A stretch of 64,000 bases of DNA. Source: Lachnospiraceae bacterium (lineage in GTDB: Bacteria; Bacillota; Clostridia; Lachnospirales; Lachnospiraceae). The notes under the pieces were generated by a model. The model made no database searches and was not told the origin of the DNA. It saw only the letters and a program-made list of their open reading frames with translations. The DNA lies in NCBI GenBank assembly GCA_021769135.1, contig JAETTM010000015.1, forward strand, positions 1 to 64,000, in the 5' to 3' direction. Positions 53,060 through 62,233 of the stretch are shown one piece after another (the first letter of the stretch is position 1; every line of letters begins with the position of its first letter). The position numbers were made by a program, and so were the translations under genes.

Positions 53060-54058
53060 ATGAAAAAATTGAAGATTAAGAAAGGGCACGCAACAGTGGG
53101 AATGGACGGTTGCAAGGGCATGAGTATGGGAAAAGTGAAGAGAATGTTGGACTGTGCGGCCTCGGATTTGGCCGGGTTTACAAAGGAGGATTATCTGAAA
53201 TCTATAGCTGGGAGCGAAGGGAGGGTGCTGGCTTGTGAGTGTATAGGGCTTACGATGCCTATACTGGCGGATGTGACCAATGCCGAGTTTGCGGCGGCCA
53301 TGGGGGCGGATATCCTGCTTTTGAATATGTTTGATGTAAATAAGCCGGTCATACAGGCGCTTCCGGAAGTCGCCCCTGATGAGACGGTAAGGGAAATAAA
53401 GCGCCTGACCGGGCGGATGATAGGGATTAACCTGGAGCCGGTGGAAGAAGGGATGTCGGCGGACAATGAAAAAACGCTGTGGGCCATGTCCGAAGGAAGA
53501 AAAGCGACGGTAGCCAACGCAAAGAAGGCAGCGGCCATGGGAGTGGATATGGTACTGTTGACGGGGAATCCGGGGAATGGGGTAAGCAATAAGGCGATTA
53601 CCGATTCGTTGAAAGCCATATCTGCGGCGGCAAAGGAAAAGCTGATTCTCGCAGCGGGCAAAATGCACGCATCCGGAGTGGTTGGGGAAGGCGGAGAGAA
53701 TATTATCACTAAGAAGGATATCGGGGAATTCATAGATGCGGGAGCGGATATCATATTGCTTCCGGCACCGGGCACAGTGCCGGGGATTACTATGGAATAT
53801 GTAAGGGAGCTAATCGCTTATGCCCATAGCCGCGGCATCCTGACCATTACGGCCATAGGTACTTCCCAGGAAGGGGCGGATGCGGATACGATAAAGAGGA
53901 TTGCCCTTATGTGCAAAATGGCGGGTACGGACATCCATCATATAGGCGATACCGGATATCCGGGTATGGCGCTTCCGGAAAATATTATGGCGTATTCCAT
54001 TGCGGTCAGGGGCGTGCGGCATACTTACCACAGGATGGCAAGTTCCATTAACAGATAA
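53060..54058 (+). CDS. TIM-barrel-like protein of an uncharacterised family
   Basis: 332 residues from ATG 53060, but this start lacks a ribosome site; ATG 53126, seven bases after aaggg, is a good alternative. The sequence alternates strands and helices like a TIM barrel: LTMPILADVTNAEFAAAMGADILLLN-type strands, GVDMVLLTGNPGNGVS, KLILAAGKMHASG and GADIILLPAPGTVPG, close to PEP-mutase/phosphate-binding barrels. No catalytic function is established for the family. It lies 81 bases after the small lipoprotein gene and faces the M15 peptidase gene. Confidence 0.75.
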   Translation: MKKLKIKKGHATVGMDGCKGMSMGKVKRMLDCAASDLAGFTKEDYLKSIAGSEGRVLACECIGLTMPILADVTNAEFAAAMGADILLLNMFDVNKPVIQALPEVAPDETVREIKRLTGRMIGINLEPVEEGMSADNEKTLWAMSEGRKATVANAKKAAAMGVDMVLLTGNPGNGVSNKAITDSLKAISAAAKEKLILAAGKMHASGVVGEGGENIITKKDIGEFIDAGADIILLPAPGTVPGITMEYVRELIAYAHSRGILTITAIGTSQEGADADTIKRIALMCKMAGTDIHHIGDTGYPGMALPENIMAYSIAVRGVRHTYHRMASSINR

Positions 54059-54060
54059 GA

Positions 54061-55089
54061 TTATTCAAGGGCTTTCTGGAAATGCTGGTAGTCTTTACAG
54101 GAGTTCCAGTTGCCGCCCCAGGTAAAGCCATGTTCCGTAAATAGTTTATAGCATAAATCGTTTTCGTCGATTTTATAAGCAAATTCTTTTGAACGGTCCG
54201 CATATGTTTCGCTTCCAGGAGGGGAAATATATGTGGGCCCATCCGTTTTAAAGACGACATAAGGGTTGAAGAAGGGATTGATATCAATTGCCAGGCCATA
54301 AGCATGCTTGGAGAGGTTGGACGTTCCGTCCACTACCCGATAGTTAAAGCAGGAGGTATTATTGTCCTTCATGGAAAGGGTATCGTCGCCGCTATATTCA
54401 TCAATAAGGCGGATTTGCTCGATTTGATATTCATTCCGGTACAGTTCATAAAAAATTTCCACCAAATCCTGTGCAATGGCTTTGTTGCAGATGAGCTCGC
54501 CGGTGCGTTCCACCCCGCGCAGATTATAATGAAGGACGCTCATATAGCATAGTTCGTCATAGCCTATCTGTATATCTTCAGAAGAAGCCGCCACATTTAC
54601 CGCTTCGATAGAAAGGTTGTCTTTTTCATCTTCCGTAACGGGATAAGAAATCCCGGTAATCCGGGCTATGAGCTCGTCGGAGAGGGGCTCGTAATAAAAG
54701 CCGTTCTGATATACGATTCTTTCAGGGTTTTCGTTCATGGAATATTCCTCGCTTTCCTGTTTGCTTTGAGTGTCCGTATCCGCGGCCGCTCCCGTTTCGC
54801 CTGCAGAAGTATTGCTTTTTCCCGCTTCTGCTTCCGAAAAACCGGTGCTGATTTCTTCTTCACCGGAATGGGGGGGATTTGCAGATTTATGGCCGGACGG
54901 TGTTTCATCTTCTATTATAGTATCATCCTGGGTTTGTTCTGGTTCCTTATCGGGATAGGCGAGTTCAGGGTTTTTCTCCGCATATTCCAACAAGGTATCC
55001 GAACCGGAAAAAACCCGGGAAAGCACGGAGCACAAAATGATGATAAGTGCGATGATAAGGAGCGGTTTCCATAATTTATCTTTATACAT
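54061..55089 (-). CDS. M15-family D,D-carboxypeptidase-like protein, membrane anchored
   Basis: 342 residues. A signal anchor (about 8-25) is followed by a long Glu/Ser/Thr-rich linker (about 40-120) and a C-terminal M15C domain with zinc ligands in SKHAYGLAIDINPF and in DYQHF at the end; GGNW lies between them. Such enzymes trim stem peptides or link peptides of peptidoglycan. ATG at 55089 follows aaagagga on the minus strand; the open frame upstream to 55161 has no such signal. It converges with the TIM-barrel gene, two bases apart. Confidence 0.85.
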   Translation of the reverse strand: MYKDKLWKPLLIIALIIILCSVLSRVFSGSDTLLEYAEKNPELAYPDKEPEQTQDDTIIEDETPSGHKSANPPHSGEEEISTGFSEAEAGKSNTSAGETGAAADTDTQSKQESEEYSMNENPERIVYQNGFYYEPLSDELIARITGISYPVTEDEKDNLSIEAVNVAASSEDIQIGYDELCYMSVLHYNLRGVERTGELICNKAIAQDLVEIFYELYRNEYQIEQIRLIDEYSGDDTLSMKDNNTSCFNYRVVDGTSNLSKHAYGLAIDINPFFNPYVVFKTDGPTYISPPGSETYADRSKEFAYKIDENDLCYKLFTEHGFTWGGNWNSCKDYQHFQKALE

Positions 55090-55245
55090 AATAAAAATCC
55101 TCTTTCCAATAGATGTGGCCTGTTGCAAGGCATTTCTGCACAATCCGGGGAACGACCCCATGACCGGATTGCTGCATGGTTCTCATTTTAACATATGGGG
55201 GAAGGTTTGGCTATATTTTTTAGCATGGAATCCTTTTGCTTCCTC

Positions 55246-55274
55246 TTGTAATCTCCGGCTTTTTTTAGTACAAT
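55246..55274 (+). promoter_or_regulatory. Promoter of the ecf operon
   Basis: TTGTAA at 55246-55251 and TACAAT at 55269-55274 are 17 bases apart, 47 bases before ecfA1. Confidence 0.6.
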
Positions 55275-55320
55275 AGGAGTCGCAGCAAATTGTAAACTTT
55301 TTTTTAAGACAGGATAACAA

Positions 55321-56166
55321 ATGGGAATCATTGAGACGAAGAAACTGATTTTTGAATATATCAGGCGGGATGAAGAAGGGAATGTGGAAGGGATTACCCG
55401 TGCGGTAGACCAGGTGGATCTGGATATCAAGCAGGGGGATTTTGTAGCCATCCTGGGGCATAACGGCTCCGGGAAATCTACCTTGGCCAAGCATTTAAAC
55501 GCGATTCTTTATCCTACTGAAGGAACGGTCTGGGTAGATGGGAAGGATACGGCTAAGGAGGAATATCTATGGGATATCCGCCAGAATGCCGGAATGGTTT
55601 TCCAGAACCCGGACAATCAGATTATCGGCCAGGTGGTGGAGGAGGACGTAGGGTTCGGGCCTGAGAATATGGGCGTGCCTACCAAAGAAATCTGGGAACG
55701 GGTGGAAGAGAGCTTAAAGGCGGTGGGTATGTATAAATATAGGAAACATTCCCCCAATAAGCTGTCCGGAGGGCAGAAGCAGAGGGTATCCATCGCCGGA
55801 GTAATAGCGATGCATCCGAAATGCATTATTTTAGACGAGCCGACAGCTATGCTGGATCCTAACGGGCGCAAGGAGGTAATCCGGGCGGTAAGGGCGTTGA
55901 ACCAGGTGGAAGGCATTACGGTAATATTGATTACCCATTATATGGAAGAAATTATCCATGCGGACAGGGCAATCGTCATGGATCAAGGCCATATTGCGAT
56001 GCAGGGGAGCCCAAGGGAAATCTTTTCCCAGGTGGAGAGGCTTAAAGAACTGCGTCTGGATGTGCCCCAGGTGACGCTGCTGGCCTACGAGTTGAAAAAG
56101 AGCGGCGTTTCCCTGCCTGAAGGGATACTGACATGCGAAGAACTGATTGCAGCCCTGCCGGTATGA
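55321..56166 (+). CDS. ecfA1: Energy-coupling factor transporter ATPase EcfA1
   Basis: 281 residues. Walker [10 protein letters not shown] near 41, signature [13 protein letters not shown] near 142 and Walker [12 protein letters not shown] near 162 define the ABC ATPase; QNPDNQI is the Q-loop typical of ECF ATPases. With EcfA2 and EcfT it powers group II vitamin and metal transporters that share one module among several S components, none of which is encoded here. Confidence 0.95.
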   Translation: MGIIETKKLIFEYIRRDEEGNVEGITRAVDQVDLDIKQGDFVAILGHNGSGKSTLAKHLNAILYPTEGTVWVDGKDTAKEEYLWDIRQNAGMVFQNPDNQIIGQVVEEDVGFGPENMGVPTKEIWERVEESLKAVGMYKYRKHSPNKLSGGQKQRVSIAGVIAMHPKCIILDEPTAMLDPNGRKEVIRAVRALNQVEGITVILITHYMEEIIHADRAIVMDQGHIAMQGSPREIFSQVERLKELRLDVPQVTLLAYELKKSGVSLPEGILTCEELIAALPV

Positions 56167-56203
56167 CAGCGGTTCAGATAGAAAGAAAGGCACGGTTATA
56201 GAA

Positions 56204-57058
56204 ATGGCAATTATTTTAAATCATGTGAGCCATATATATGAAGAGGGAACATCCATGGAAGCGGCGGCTTTAAAGGATGTGAGCCTGGCCATACCGGACG
56301 GGCAGTTTATCGGCCTAATCGGGCATACCGGTTCGGGGAAGTCCACGCTGGTACAGCATTTGAACGGCCTTATGAAGCCCACTTCCGGGAATATATTTTA
56401 TAATGGGGCGGATATCCATGAGGAAGGGTATAACAAGAAGGAACTTCGCAGCAAGGTGGGGCTTGTTTTCCAATATCCGGAGCATCAGCTTTTTGAGATT
56501 GACGTGTTTTCGGATGTATGCTTTGGGCCGAAGAATATGGGGCTGGATGAAAAGGAGGTACAGCTTAGGGCATATGCGGCATTAAAGCAGGTTGGGCTGG
56601 AAGACGATTATTTTTACCAATCCCCTTTTGATTTGTCCGGCGGGCAGAAGCGGAGGGTAGCCATTGCCGGGGTGCTGGCGATGAAGCCGGAAGTGCTTAT
56701 TCTGGACGAACCTACAGCGGGCCTGGATCCGAAGGGAAGGGATGAGATATTGGATCGGATTGCCGCTTTGAGGAAAGAGACGGGCATTACCGTAATCCTC
56801 GTTTCCCATAGCATGGACGATGTGGCCAAATATGTGGACCGTATCGTGGTCATGAACCAGGGCGGCGTTATGTATGACGATGAACCGAAGAAGGTCTTCC
56901 GTTATTATAAGGAACTGGAAGCGGTAGGGTTGGCGGCGCCGCAGGTAACTTATATTATGCATGCTTTGAAAGAAAAAGGGTATCCGGTGAATACGGATGC
57001 CATAACAATAGAAGAAGCGAAAGATGAGATTTTGAAAGCGTTGGGGATGAAGAGCTAA
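56204..57058 (+). CDS. ecfA2: Energy-coupling factor transporter ATPase EcfA2
   Basis: 284 residues. GHTGSGKST near 40, QYPEHQLF (Q-loop), LSGGQKRRVAIAG near 143 and LILDEPTAGLD near 163 define the second ECF ATPase. ATG 56204 follows gaaagg; the open frame to 56147 overlaps ecfA1 and is not conserved. It pairs with EcfA1 in a heterodimer. Confidence 0.95.
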   Translation: MAIILNHVSHIYEEGTSMEAAALKDVSLAIPDGQFIGLIGHTGSGKSTLVQHLNGLMKPTSGNIFYNGADIHEEGYNKKELRSKVGLVFQYPEHQLFEIDVFSDVCFGPKNMGLDEKEVQLRAYAALKQVGLEDDYFYQSPFDLSGGQKRRVAIAGVLAMKPEVLILDEPTAGLDPKGRDEILDRIAALRKETGITVILVSHSMDDVAKYVDRIVVMNQGGVMYDDEPKKVFRYYKELEAVGLAAPQVTYIMHALKEKGYPVNTDAITIEEAKDEILKALGMKS

Positions 57059-57116
57059 GAGTCATGGGGCCGGTTCGGAAAGGGGCGGCATAATAGTAAG
57101 GAGATAAAATAATAAA

Positions 57117-57923
57117 ATGCTTAGAGATATTACATTAGGACAATATTATCAGACAGAATCCGTCATCCATAAGCTGGATCCAAGGGTAAAGCTGGTGGCT
57201 ACGATAGTCTTTATAATTACGCTTTTCTTAATAAATAACTTTATAGGATATATTATTGCCGCCGTATTTTTGGCATGCATGGTGAAGCTTTCGAAAGTAC
57301 CATTCCGCTTTATGGTAAAAGGGATGAAATCCATTGTCTTCCTGCTGATGATAGCCGTGGTCTTTAACCTTTTTTTGACGCCGGGCGAACCGCTGTTTTC
57401 CTTTTGGAGGCTTACGGTGACGAAGGAGGGGCTGAAGCTGGCTGTGATGATGGCAATAAGGCTTGTATTTTTGATTATCGGATCTTCCCTTATGACGTTG
57501 ACGACGACACCGAACAATCTGACGGACGGTATGGAAAAACTGCTTTCGCCTTTGAAAAGGCTGCATGTTCCGGTGCACGAAGTGTCGATGATGATGTCCA
57601 TTGCCCTGCGGTTTATCCCGATTCTGCTGGAGGAAACGGACAAAATCATGAAAGCCCAAATAGCAAGGGGGGCCGATTTCGAAAGCGGGAACCTGATAAA
57701 AAAAGCGAAGAGCCTTGTTCCGCTCCTGGTGCCGTTGTTCATATCCGCGTTCCGGCGCGCCAATGACCTTGCAATGGCGATGGAGGCCAGATGTTATAGG
57801 GGAGGGGAACATAGAACGAAAATGAAGCCGCTGATTTACCAGAAGAGGGATAGGGCTGCCTATGGGGTTCTGTTTGCTTATGCAGCGGTTTGTATATACT
57901 TTGGGAGAATTTTTACGATATGA
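57117..57923 (+). CDS. ecfT: Energy-coupling factor transporter transmembrane protein EcfT
   Basis: 268 residues with about five membrane helices in the first 125 and last 30 residues. Two coupling motifs, AQIARGAD near 181 and EARCYRGG near 223, contact the ATPases. SVIHKLDPRVKLV near the start is typical. Its stop overlaps the truA start (ATGA). Confidence 0.95.
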   Translation: MLRDITLGQYYQTESVIHKLDPRVKLVATIVFIITLFLINNFIGYIIAAVFLACMVKLSKVPFRFMVKGMKSIVFLLMIAVVFNLFLTPGEPLFSFWRLTVTKEGLKLAVMMAIRLVFLIIGSSLMTLTTTPNNLTDGMEKLLSPLKRLHVPVHEVSMMMSIALRFIPILLEETDKIMKAQIARGADFESGNLIKKAKSLVPLLVPLFISAFRRANDLAMAMEARCYRGGEHRTKMKPLIYQKRDRAAYGVLFAYAAVCIYFGRIFTI

Positions 57924-58657
57924 AGAGAATCATGCTGACGGTAGCATATGACGGTACGGGATACAGCGGATTCCAGGTACAGGACAATGCCCCCACGATA
58001 GAAGGGGAACTGAACCGATGCCTTGGGGAACTGCTGAAGGAGGAAATCAAAGTAATAGGGGGGAGCAGGACGGATGCGGGGGTGCATGCCCTCTGCAATG
58101 TGGCCGTGTTCGATACGGAGTCCAGGATGCCGGGAACGAAGATGTCCTATGCATTGAACCAAAGGCTGCCGGAGAAAATTCGGATACGTAAATCCCAGGA
58201 AGTGGCGGCGGATTTCCACCCCAGGCATTGTGAGAGCAGGAAAACATATGAATACAGGATTTTAAATGCCGAATTCCCTATTCCTACCAGGCGGCTTTAT
58301 GAATATTTTACCTACGTGCCGTTGAATGCGGATAGGATGAAGGAGGCAGCGGCCTATTTGGTGGGCGAGCATGATTTTAAAAGCTTTTGCAGCGCGGGGA
58401 GCCAGGCGGAAAGCACGGTAAGGACAATCTACAGCGCCGAAGTGATAAGGGAGGATGAAGAAATCGTTATCCGGGTGACAGGAAACGGGTTTTTATATAA
58501 TATGGTGCGTATCATTGCGGGGACGCTTATGGAAGCGGGGAAAGGGCTGTGGGAGCCGGAGCATATGGCGGATATCATATCCGCGAAGGACAGAAACGCT
58601 GCCGGGCCTACGGCCCCGGCATGCGGGCTGACGCTGACCCGGTATTTATTTCCGTGA
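57920..58657 (+). CDS. truA: tRNA pseudouridine(38-40) synthase TruA
   Basis: 245 residues. YDGTGYSGFQVQ and the catalytic GGSRTDAGVHAL with the Asp nucleophile near residue 52, then FLYNMVRIIAGTL identify TruA. ATG 57920 overlaps the ecfT stop by four bases; an upstream in-frame ATG at 57890 lies inside ecfT. Confidence 0.96.
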   Translation: MKRIMLTVAYDGTGYSGFQVQDNAPTIEGELNRCLGELLKEEIKVIGGSRTDAGVHALCNVAVFDTESRMPGTKMSYALNQRLPEKIRIRKSQEVAADFHPRHCESRKTYEYRILNAEFPIPTRRLYEYFTYVPLNADRMKEAAAYLVGEHDFKSFCSAGSQAESTVRTIYSAEVIREDEEIVIRVTGNGFLYNMVRIIAGTLMEAGKGLWEPEHMADIISAKDRNAAGPTAPACGLTLTRYLFP

Positions 58658-58763
58658 GCAATGAGCCAGGCAGACGCGCTTGCAAAAGAAACGATGTTTC
58701 TTTCGGTATTTGGCGAATGCCCTGAACTGTTGCAGAATCCATTAAGAATTTCAAAAAATATTA

Positions 58764-58792
58764 TTGACACACGTGGAAGCGTATAATATAAT
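58764..58792 (+). promoter_or_regulatory. Sigma-A promoter of rplM-rpsI
   Basis: TTGACA at 58764-58769 and TATAAT at 58787-58792 are 17 bases apart, a consensus promoter. A second TATAAT at 58782 is too close to that -35. Confidence 0.85.
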
Positions 58793-58798
58793 ATCAAA

Positions 58799-59021
58799 GT
58801 ATGACAATGTTTCGTAATGCAATGCCAAAGCCCCGGCAGAGCGTTATAAATACAGAGGCAGGGAACTTGGGATGGATACCATGTTTTTCTGCAGAGGCCG
58901 TCCAAACGAAGTCTTACGGTGTAGCCGGACATCTGCACCACGGCGGAATTTCGACGGGATGAGAAAACGGTAATGCCCGGCAGGAAAACCGGGAAAATTG
59001 ATTGAAGCAGGAGGTAACGTA
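58799..59021 (+). promoter_or_regulatory. Long leader of rplM
   Basis: About 220 untranslated bases lie between the promoter and rplM. Several short complementary segments are visible (CCGGC/GCCGG types) but I could not match them to the known L13 leader class by eye. No gene is present. Confidence 0.45.
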
Positions 59022-59450
59022 ATGAAAACTTTTATGGCTAGTCCAGCTACTATCGAGAGAAAATGGTATGTAGTTGACGCTACTAATATGACACTCGGAC
59101 GCTTGGCATCGGAGGTTGCTAAAGTTTTAAGAGGCAAGAATAAGCCTATTTTTACTCCCCATATGGATACCGGCGATTACGTAATCATTGTGAATGCTGA
59201 AAAGGTGAAAGTGACAGGCAAGAAGCTGGATCAGAAGATTTATTACCATCATTCGGAATATGTAGGCGGTATGAAAGAAACTACTTTGAGGGAAATGATG
59301 GCAAAGAAACCGGAAAGAGTGGTAGAGCTTGCTGTGAAAGGTATGCTTCCGAAAGGACCTTTGGGAAGGAATATGTACAGAAAACTTCATGTATACGCAG
59401 GGCCGGATCATGAGCAGGCAGCTCAGAAGCCTGAAGTATTAACATTTTAA
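59022..59450 (+). CDS. rplM: 50S ribosomal protein L13
   Basis: 142 residues. [34 protein letters not shown] and [20 protein letters not shown] identify L13, an early 50S assembly protein. caggaggt lies before ATG 59022; the frame upstream to 58998 is leader. It is followed 28 bases later by rpsI. Confidence 0.97.
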   Translation: MKTFMASPATIERKWYVVDATNMTLGRLASEVAKVLRGKNKPIFTPHMDTGDYVIIVNAEKVKVTGKKLDQKIYYHHSEYVGGMKETTLREMMAKKPERVVELAVKGMLPKGPLGRNMYRKLHVYAGPDHEQAAQKPEVLTF

Positions 59451-59478
59451 TTAAGAGGGAAGGAAAGGAGAAATTAAA

Positions 59479-59874
59479 ATGGATAAATCAGCAAATTGCT
59501 ACGGAACCGGTAGAAGGAAAAAATCAATTGCGAGAGTGTATTTAGTACCCGGCAACGGAAACATTGTGATTAATAAAAGAAACATCGATGATTATTTTGG
59601 ACTGGAAACGCTGAAAGTTATCGTTCGTCAGCCCCTTGTGGCAACGGGTACAGTGGATAAATTTGATGTGAAGGTAAACGTATGCGGCGGGGGATATACA
59701 GGACAGGCAGGCGCAATCCGTCATGGAATTGCAAGGGCTTTGCTCCAGGCCGATGCGGACTACAGGCCCGTACTGAAAAAAGCAGGCTACCTGACCAGGG
59801 ATCCTCGTATGAAGGAAAGGAAGAAGTACGGTCTCAAGGCAGCTCGTCGCGCGCCTCAGTTCAGCAAGAGATAG
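59479..59874 (+). CDS. rpsI: 30S ribosomal protein S9
   Basis: 131 residues. [20 protein letters not shown] and [14 protein letters not shown], the C-terminal tail that touches P-site tRNA, identify S9. The gene is intact. The integrative element starts just beyond it; the rpsI 3' end is a known integration site in streptococci. Confidence 0.97.
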   Translation: MDKSANCYGTGRRKKSIARVYLVPGNGNIVINKRNIDDYFGLETLKVIVRQPLVATGTVDKFDVKVNVCGGGYTGQAGAIRHGIARALLQADADYRPVLKKAGYLTRDPRMKERKKYGLKAARRAPQFSKR

Positions 59875-59900
59875 TTACAAGAAGAATAATGAAATTAGTA

Positions 59901-59935
59901 AAACCCTTGAAAGTCCAGTATTTTCAGGGGTTTTC
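59901..59935 (+). terminator. Terminator after rpsI
   Basis: AAACCCTTGAAA pairs with TTTTCAGGGGTTTT with one bulge and runs into TTTTCTTT. Confidence 0.75.
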
Positions 59936-59987
59936 TTTATGCTTGTGTTTTCTGAAATTGTAGTAAAAAGTGCTGAATTTTGAAGCG

Positions 59988-60018
59988 TAGCACACACATA
60001 GCACACAAGTAGCACACA
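59988..60018. repeat. Three TAGCACACA direct repeats on an 11-base period
   Basis: TAGCACACA begins at 59988, 59999 and 60010. One helical turn apart, on the edge of an element with a tyrosine integrase, they look like arm-type integrase sites or sites for the adjacent ribbon-helix-helix protein (inference). Confidence 0.7.
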
Positions 60019-60036
60019 AACGAGAGCGTAAAAACC

Positions 60037-60065
60037 TTGTGTCTTGCGTAAGACTTTTGTATAAT
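60037..60065 (+). promoter_or_regulatory. Promoter of the ribbon-helix-helix-like gene
   Basis: TTGTGT at 60037-60042 and TATAAT at 60060-60065 are 17 bases apart, directly after the TAGCACACA repeats. Confidence 0.65.
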
Positions 60066-60094
60066 GCGGTTATCAAAGAAAAGGCGGTGTTTTC

Positions 60095-60517
60095 ATGGAT
60101 AGAACAGCGTATAAAAACCGGCATATTAAAGAGCATTACGACAGGATAAACCTTGTCATACCCAAAGGCGAAAAGGATAGGATAAAGAAAATATGTTCTG
60201 AAATTGGAGCAAGTGTCAATGAGTATCTTTATATGCTTGTCTGTAATGACCTTGCGGACGGTACAAGCAGAATGGCAGAAAAGAAACAGGGTTTTAATGC
60301 AGAACAGGAGAGGATGCTTGAAAAGTGGCAAGTACCAAGAAAATATTATGAAATGATAGAAGATTTGTCCTATACCAAAGACGAGGGATATTTTATCTAT
60401 CTGAAAAAGGGCTATATAAATGACGTGACAGGTAGCAGGAACATACATTGCATGAAAACATCAGAAGTAAGGCAGATTATCGGGAAAACGCATAAGAAAG
60501 ACCGTTACCCAAAGTAG
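60095..60517 (+). CDS. Ribbon-helix-helix-like protein of the integrative element
   Basis: 140 residues. RINLVIPKGEKDRIKKICSE followed by GASVNEYLYMLV has the strand-helix-helix pattern of Arc/MetJ-type DNA-binding proteins. The rest (about 60-140) is a basic helical extension of unknown role. aaggcgg lies seven bases before ATG 60095. It lies next to the repeats and could act in excision or relaxosome formation (inference). Confidence 0.7.
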   Translation: MDRTAYKNRHIKEHYDRINLVIPKGEKDRIKKICSEIGASVNEYLYMLVCNDLADGTSRMAEKKQGFNAEQERMLEKWQVPRKYYEMIEDLSYTKDEGYFIYLKKGYINDVTGSRNIHCMKTSEVRQIIGKTHKKDRYPK

Positions 60518-60536
60518 AAGGATAGCGGTTTTGACA

Positions 60537-61229
60537 CTATATCAAATTCAATTCTGTAAAAGTGCGATTGTAGTCATACCCAAATATGGTAAATGGCTCA
60601 TTTCCGCATCTAAAATCTAAGTCAAGGCTTTTGAGCATAAACAGCACCCCATGATAGCCCCCTAATTCTGCCAAGTCGGAATTGTGTGAAATATTTGCAT
60701 GATTATAAATAATGCAGTCAAGGTCTTTGAATTTTGGAAAAAGATGTTTGTAGAGTTCGATTATTAGCGTTTCTTTTAGTAATGGATTTACTAACGATAA
60801 GATATGTTCATGTGCGTGTATCATTTCATGTAATATTATGTTCTTATCATCCACAAACTGGGGATTGATTTTTATTGTTCGCTCAAAAATATCTGTTTCT
60901 CCATTTTCAGTTGTTTCTGTGACTATAAATTTATAATAGTGTGCGTCAATGCTAAAATGATAGGTATCTTCTTTAAGGATGCCCTGTGGAGTGTCTAAAT
61001 ATTTTCCCATTATGGAAGATTTTGCTATGCACATATCATCAAATAAATTTTCATACATCATTGAGCGTATATGTAAATCAAATATTTCATCAGTTTGTTG
61101 GTTAATCCAGTCGTTGTAAGATTTCTGTAAATTGTCATTACGTTTAAGCGTATCATTATAAATCTGATTTAGAATTGACGTATCAGAGCAATTATTGATT
61201 GCAGATATTATGTTTTCTTTTATTTTCAT
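60537..61229 (-). CDS. HExxH-type putative metalloprotease of the element
   Basis: 230 residues. NIILHEMIHAHEHIL near residue 145 is a zinc-metallopeptidase HExxH helix, resembling SprT or wss-type proteases. YNHANISHNSDLAELGGYHG downstream may hold the third ligand. ATG at 61229 is used because MKIKENI follows a ggagac site; the open frame extends a little upstream. It is AT-rich, like the rest of the element. The substrate is unknown. Confidence 0.6.
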   Translation of the reverse strand: MKIKENIISAINNCSDTSILNQIYNDTLKRNDNLQKSYNDWINQQTDEIFDLHIRSMMYENLFDDMCIAKSSIMGKYLDTPQGILKEDTYHFSIDAHYYKFIVTETTENGETDIFERTIKINPQFVDDKNIILHEMIHAHEHILSLVNPLLKETLIIELYKHLFPKFKDLDCIIYNHANISHNSDLAELGGYHGVLFMLKSLDLDFRCGNEPFTIFGYDYNRTFTELNLI

Positions 61230-61316
61230 TGTTTGTCTCCCTTTTTCTCGAACAGAGGGCATCTGCATTTTACAGACACCCTTTGATACGGTTTATGTAA
61301 CGGTTATTCCTTATAT

Positions 61317-61484
61317 TTAGAAAATTGTGCCAGACAGCAAGGAATAATCCTTTAAATGCTCTAAAATGATATTCTGGACATATTCAAGAATGGTAACAGT
61401 ATCATAAGAGAAATTGTTTTCGTCCAGTACATCATTATTCAGTAAATCTTCGGCTATTGCCTTTGCTATGTCGTTTCTATTCAT
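61317..61484 (-). CDS. Small hypothetical protein of the element
   Basis: 55 residues (MNRNDIAKAIAEDLLNN start), helical, unknown. ATG at 61484 overlaps the stop of the preceding gene by eight bases (ATGAATAG), which supports it over the longer open frame to 61562. Confidence 0.55.
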   Translation of the reverse strand: MNRNDIAKAIAEDLLNNDVLDENNFSYDTVTILEYVQNIILEHLKDYSLLSGTIF

Positions 61485-62076
61485 CAGCGACACCGCCTTT
61501 TTCTGCCGACAACATACCCATGATAAAGCTATATATGCTTTCGATAATTTCAAGGCTTTCAATATCGTATATCATTCTTGCGATATTGCGGCGGTATTCT
61601 CCGGCTTGCTTTTCTTCTGCGGTCTGTTCCGGCTCCGGCTCTGCTTCTTTTGCTTTTCTGTCCTCATGCTCTGCCCGGATTTCAAGCATTGGCTTTGTTA
61701 TTCTCTTTGGCATAAGATAAAAACAATCTTCCGGCAATAAATAGGACATCATGCAATAGAAATACTCTGCTCTGTACCCAAAAGGCAGATAATAGACAAG
61801 TTCCAAAAGTTTACGGTGCATATCGTCTTTTACACGCTTATCAATCTTTGCTTTCTGTTCGGCTTCTGATTGCTTATATCCTGCCATAAAGCCATAATTG
61901 AAGAGGTCATAAAGCATTGTGGCGGTAGCTTCCCGATCTGTTCCACTTGCGATTTCTCCGCACTGTGTAAATGACAGGCCGCTCATGTCAAAACCGTCAA
62001 GTCGGGGGTGCTTTACTTCCCATTTGGAAAAGGCTTCTTTTGCTTCCTTAAAATTCATGTTTTCAATTTTCTTCAT
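61477..62076 (-). CDS. Hypothetical protein of the element
   Basis: 199 residues, mainly helical. Features are SFTQCGEIASGTDREATAT, YDLFNYGFMAGYKQ (phage/ICE-like segment) and an acidic Glu/Pro stretch EAEPEPEQTAEEKQ near residue 150. No domain is recognised. ATG at 62076 follows ggaaga; the frame is open to 62124 without a ribosome site. Confidence 0.6.
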   Translation of the reverse strand: MKKIENMNFKEAKEAFSKWEVKHPRLDGFDMSGLSFTQCGEIASGTDREATATMLYDLFNYGFMAGYKQSEAEQKAKIDKRVKDDMHRKLLELVYYLPFGYRAEYFYCMMSYLLPEDCFYLMPKRITKPMLEIRAEHEDRKAKEAEPEPEQTAEEKQAGEYRRNIARMIYDIESLEIIESIYSFIMGMLSAEKGGVADE

Positions 62077-62112
62077 CGTAAAATCTTCCTTTCTTTTGGT
62101 TGGGAAGTATGC

Positions 62113-62199
62113 TACAATGAACATACTCCCTTTAATTGTTTTGATAGGCGGTTACTGGGTAGCGGCTCTATGGTATTTGCGGTACTGTAGAGCCTTTTT
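62113..62199 (+). ncRNA. Candidate small RNA antisense in the int gap
   Basis: An extended -10 (TGCTACAAT, -10 at 62113-62118) is followed by GGCTCTA (62164-62170) pairing with TAGAGCC (62188-62194) and then TTTTTA. This would make a transcript of about 75 bases ending in a terminator hairpin. The -35 is poor. A short open frame (MNILPLIVLIGG start) overlaps it, so a small peptide is the alternative. Confidence 0.3.
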
Positions 62200-62233
62200 A
62201 ATTGCTACAATCAATTTGCATCAACTCCTTTCC

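Noticed and set aside
59840-60030. Short direct repeat of the rpsI end as attL/attR
   Set aside because: Only one copy lies in the window, so the core site cannot be defined.
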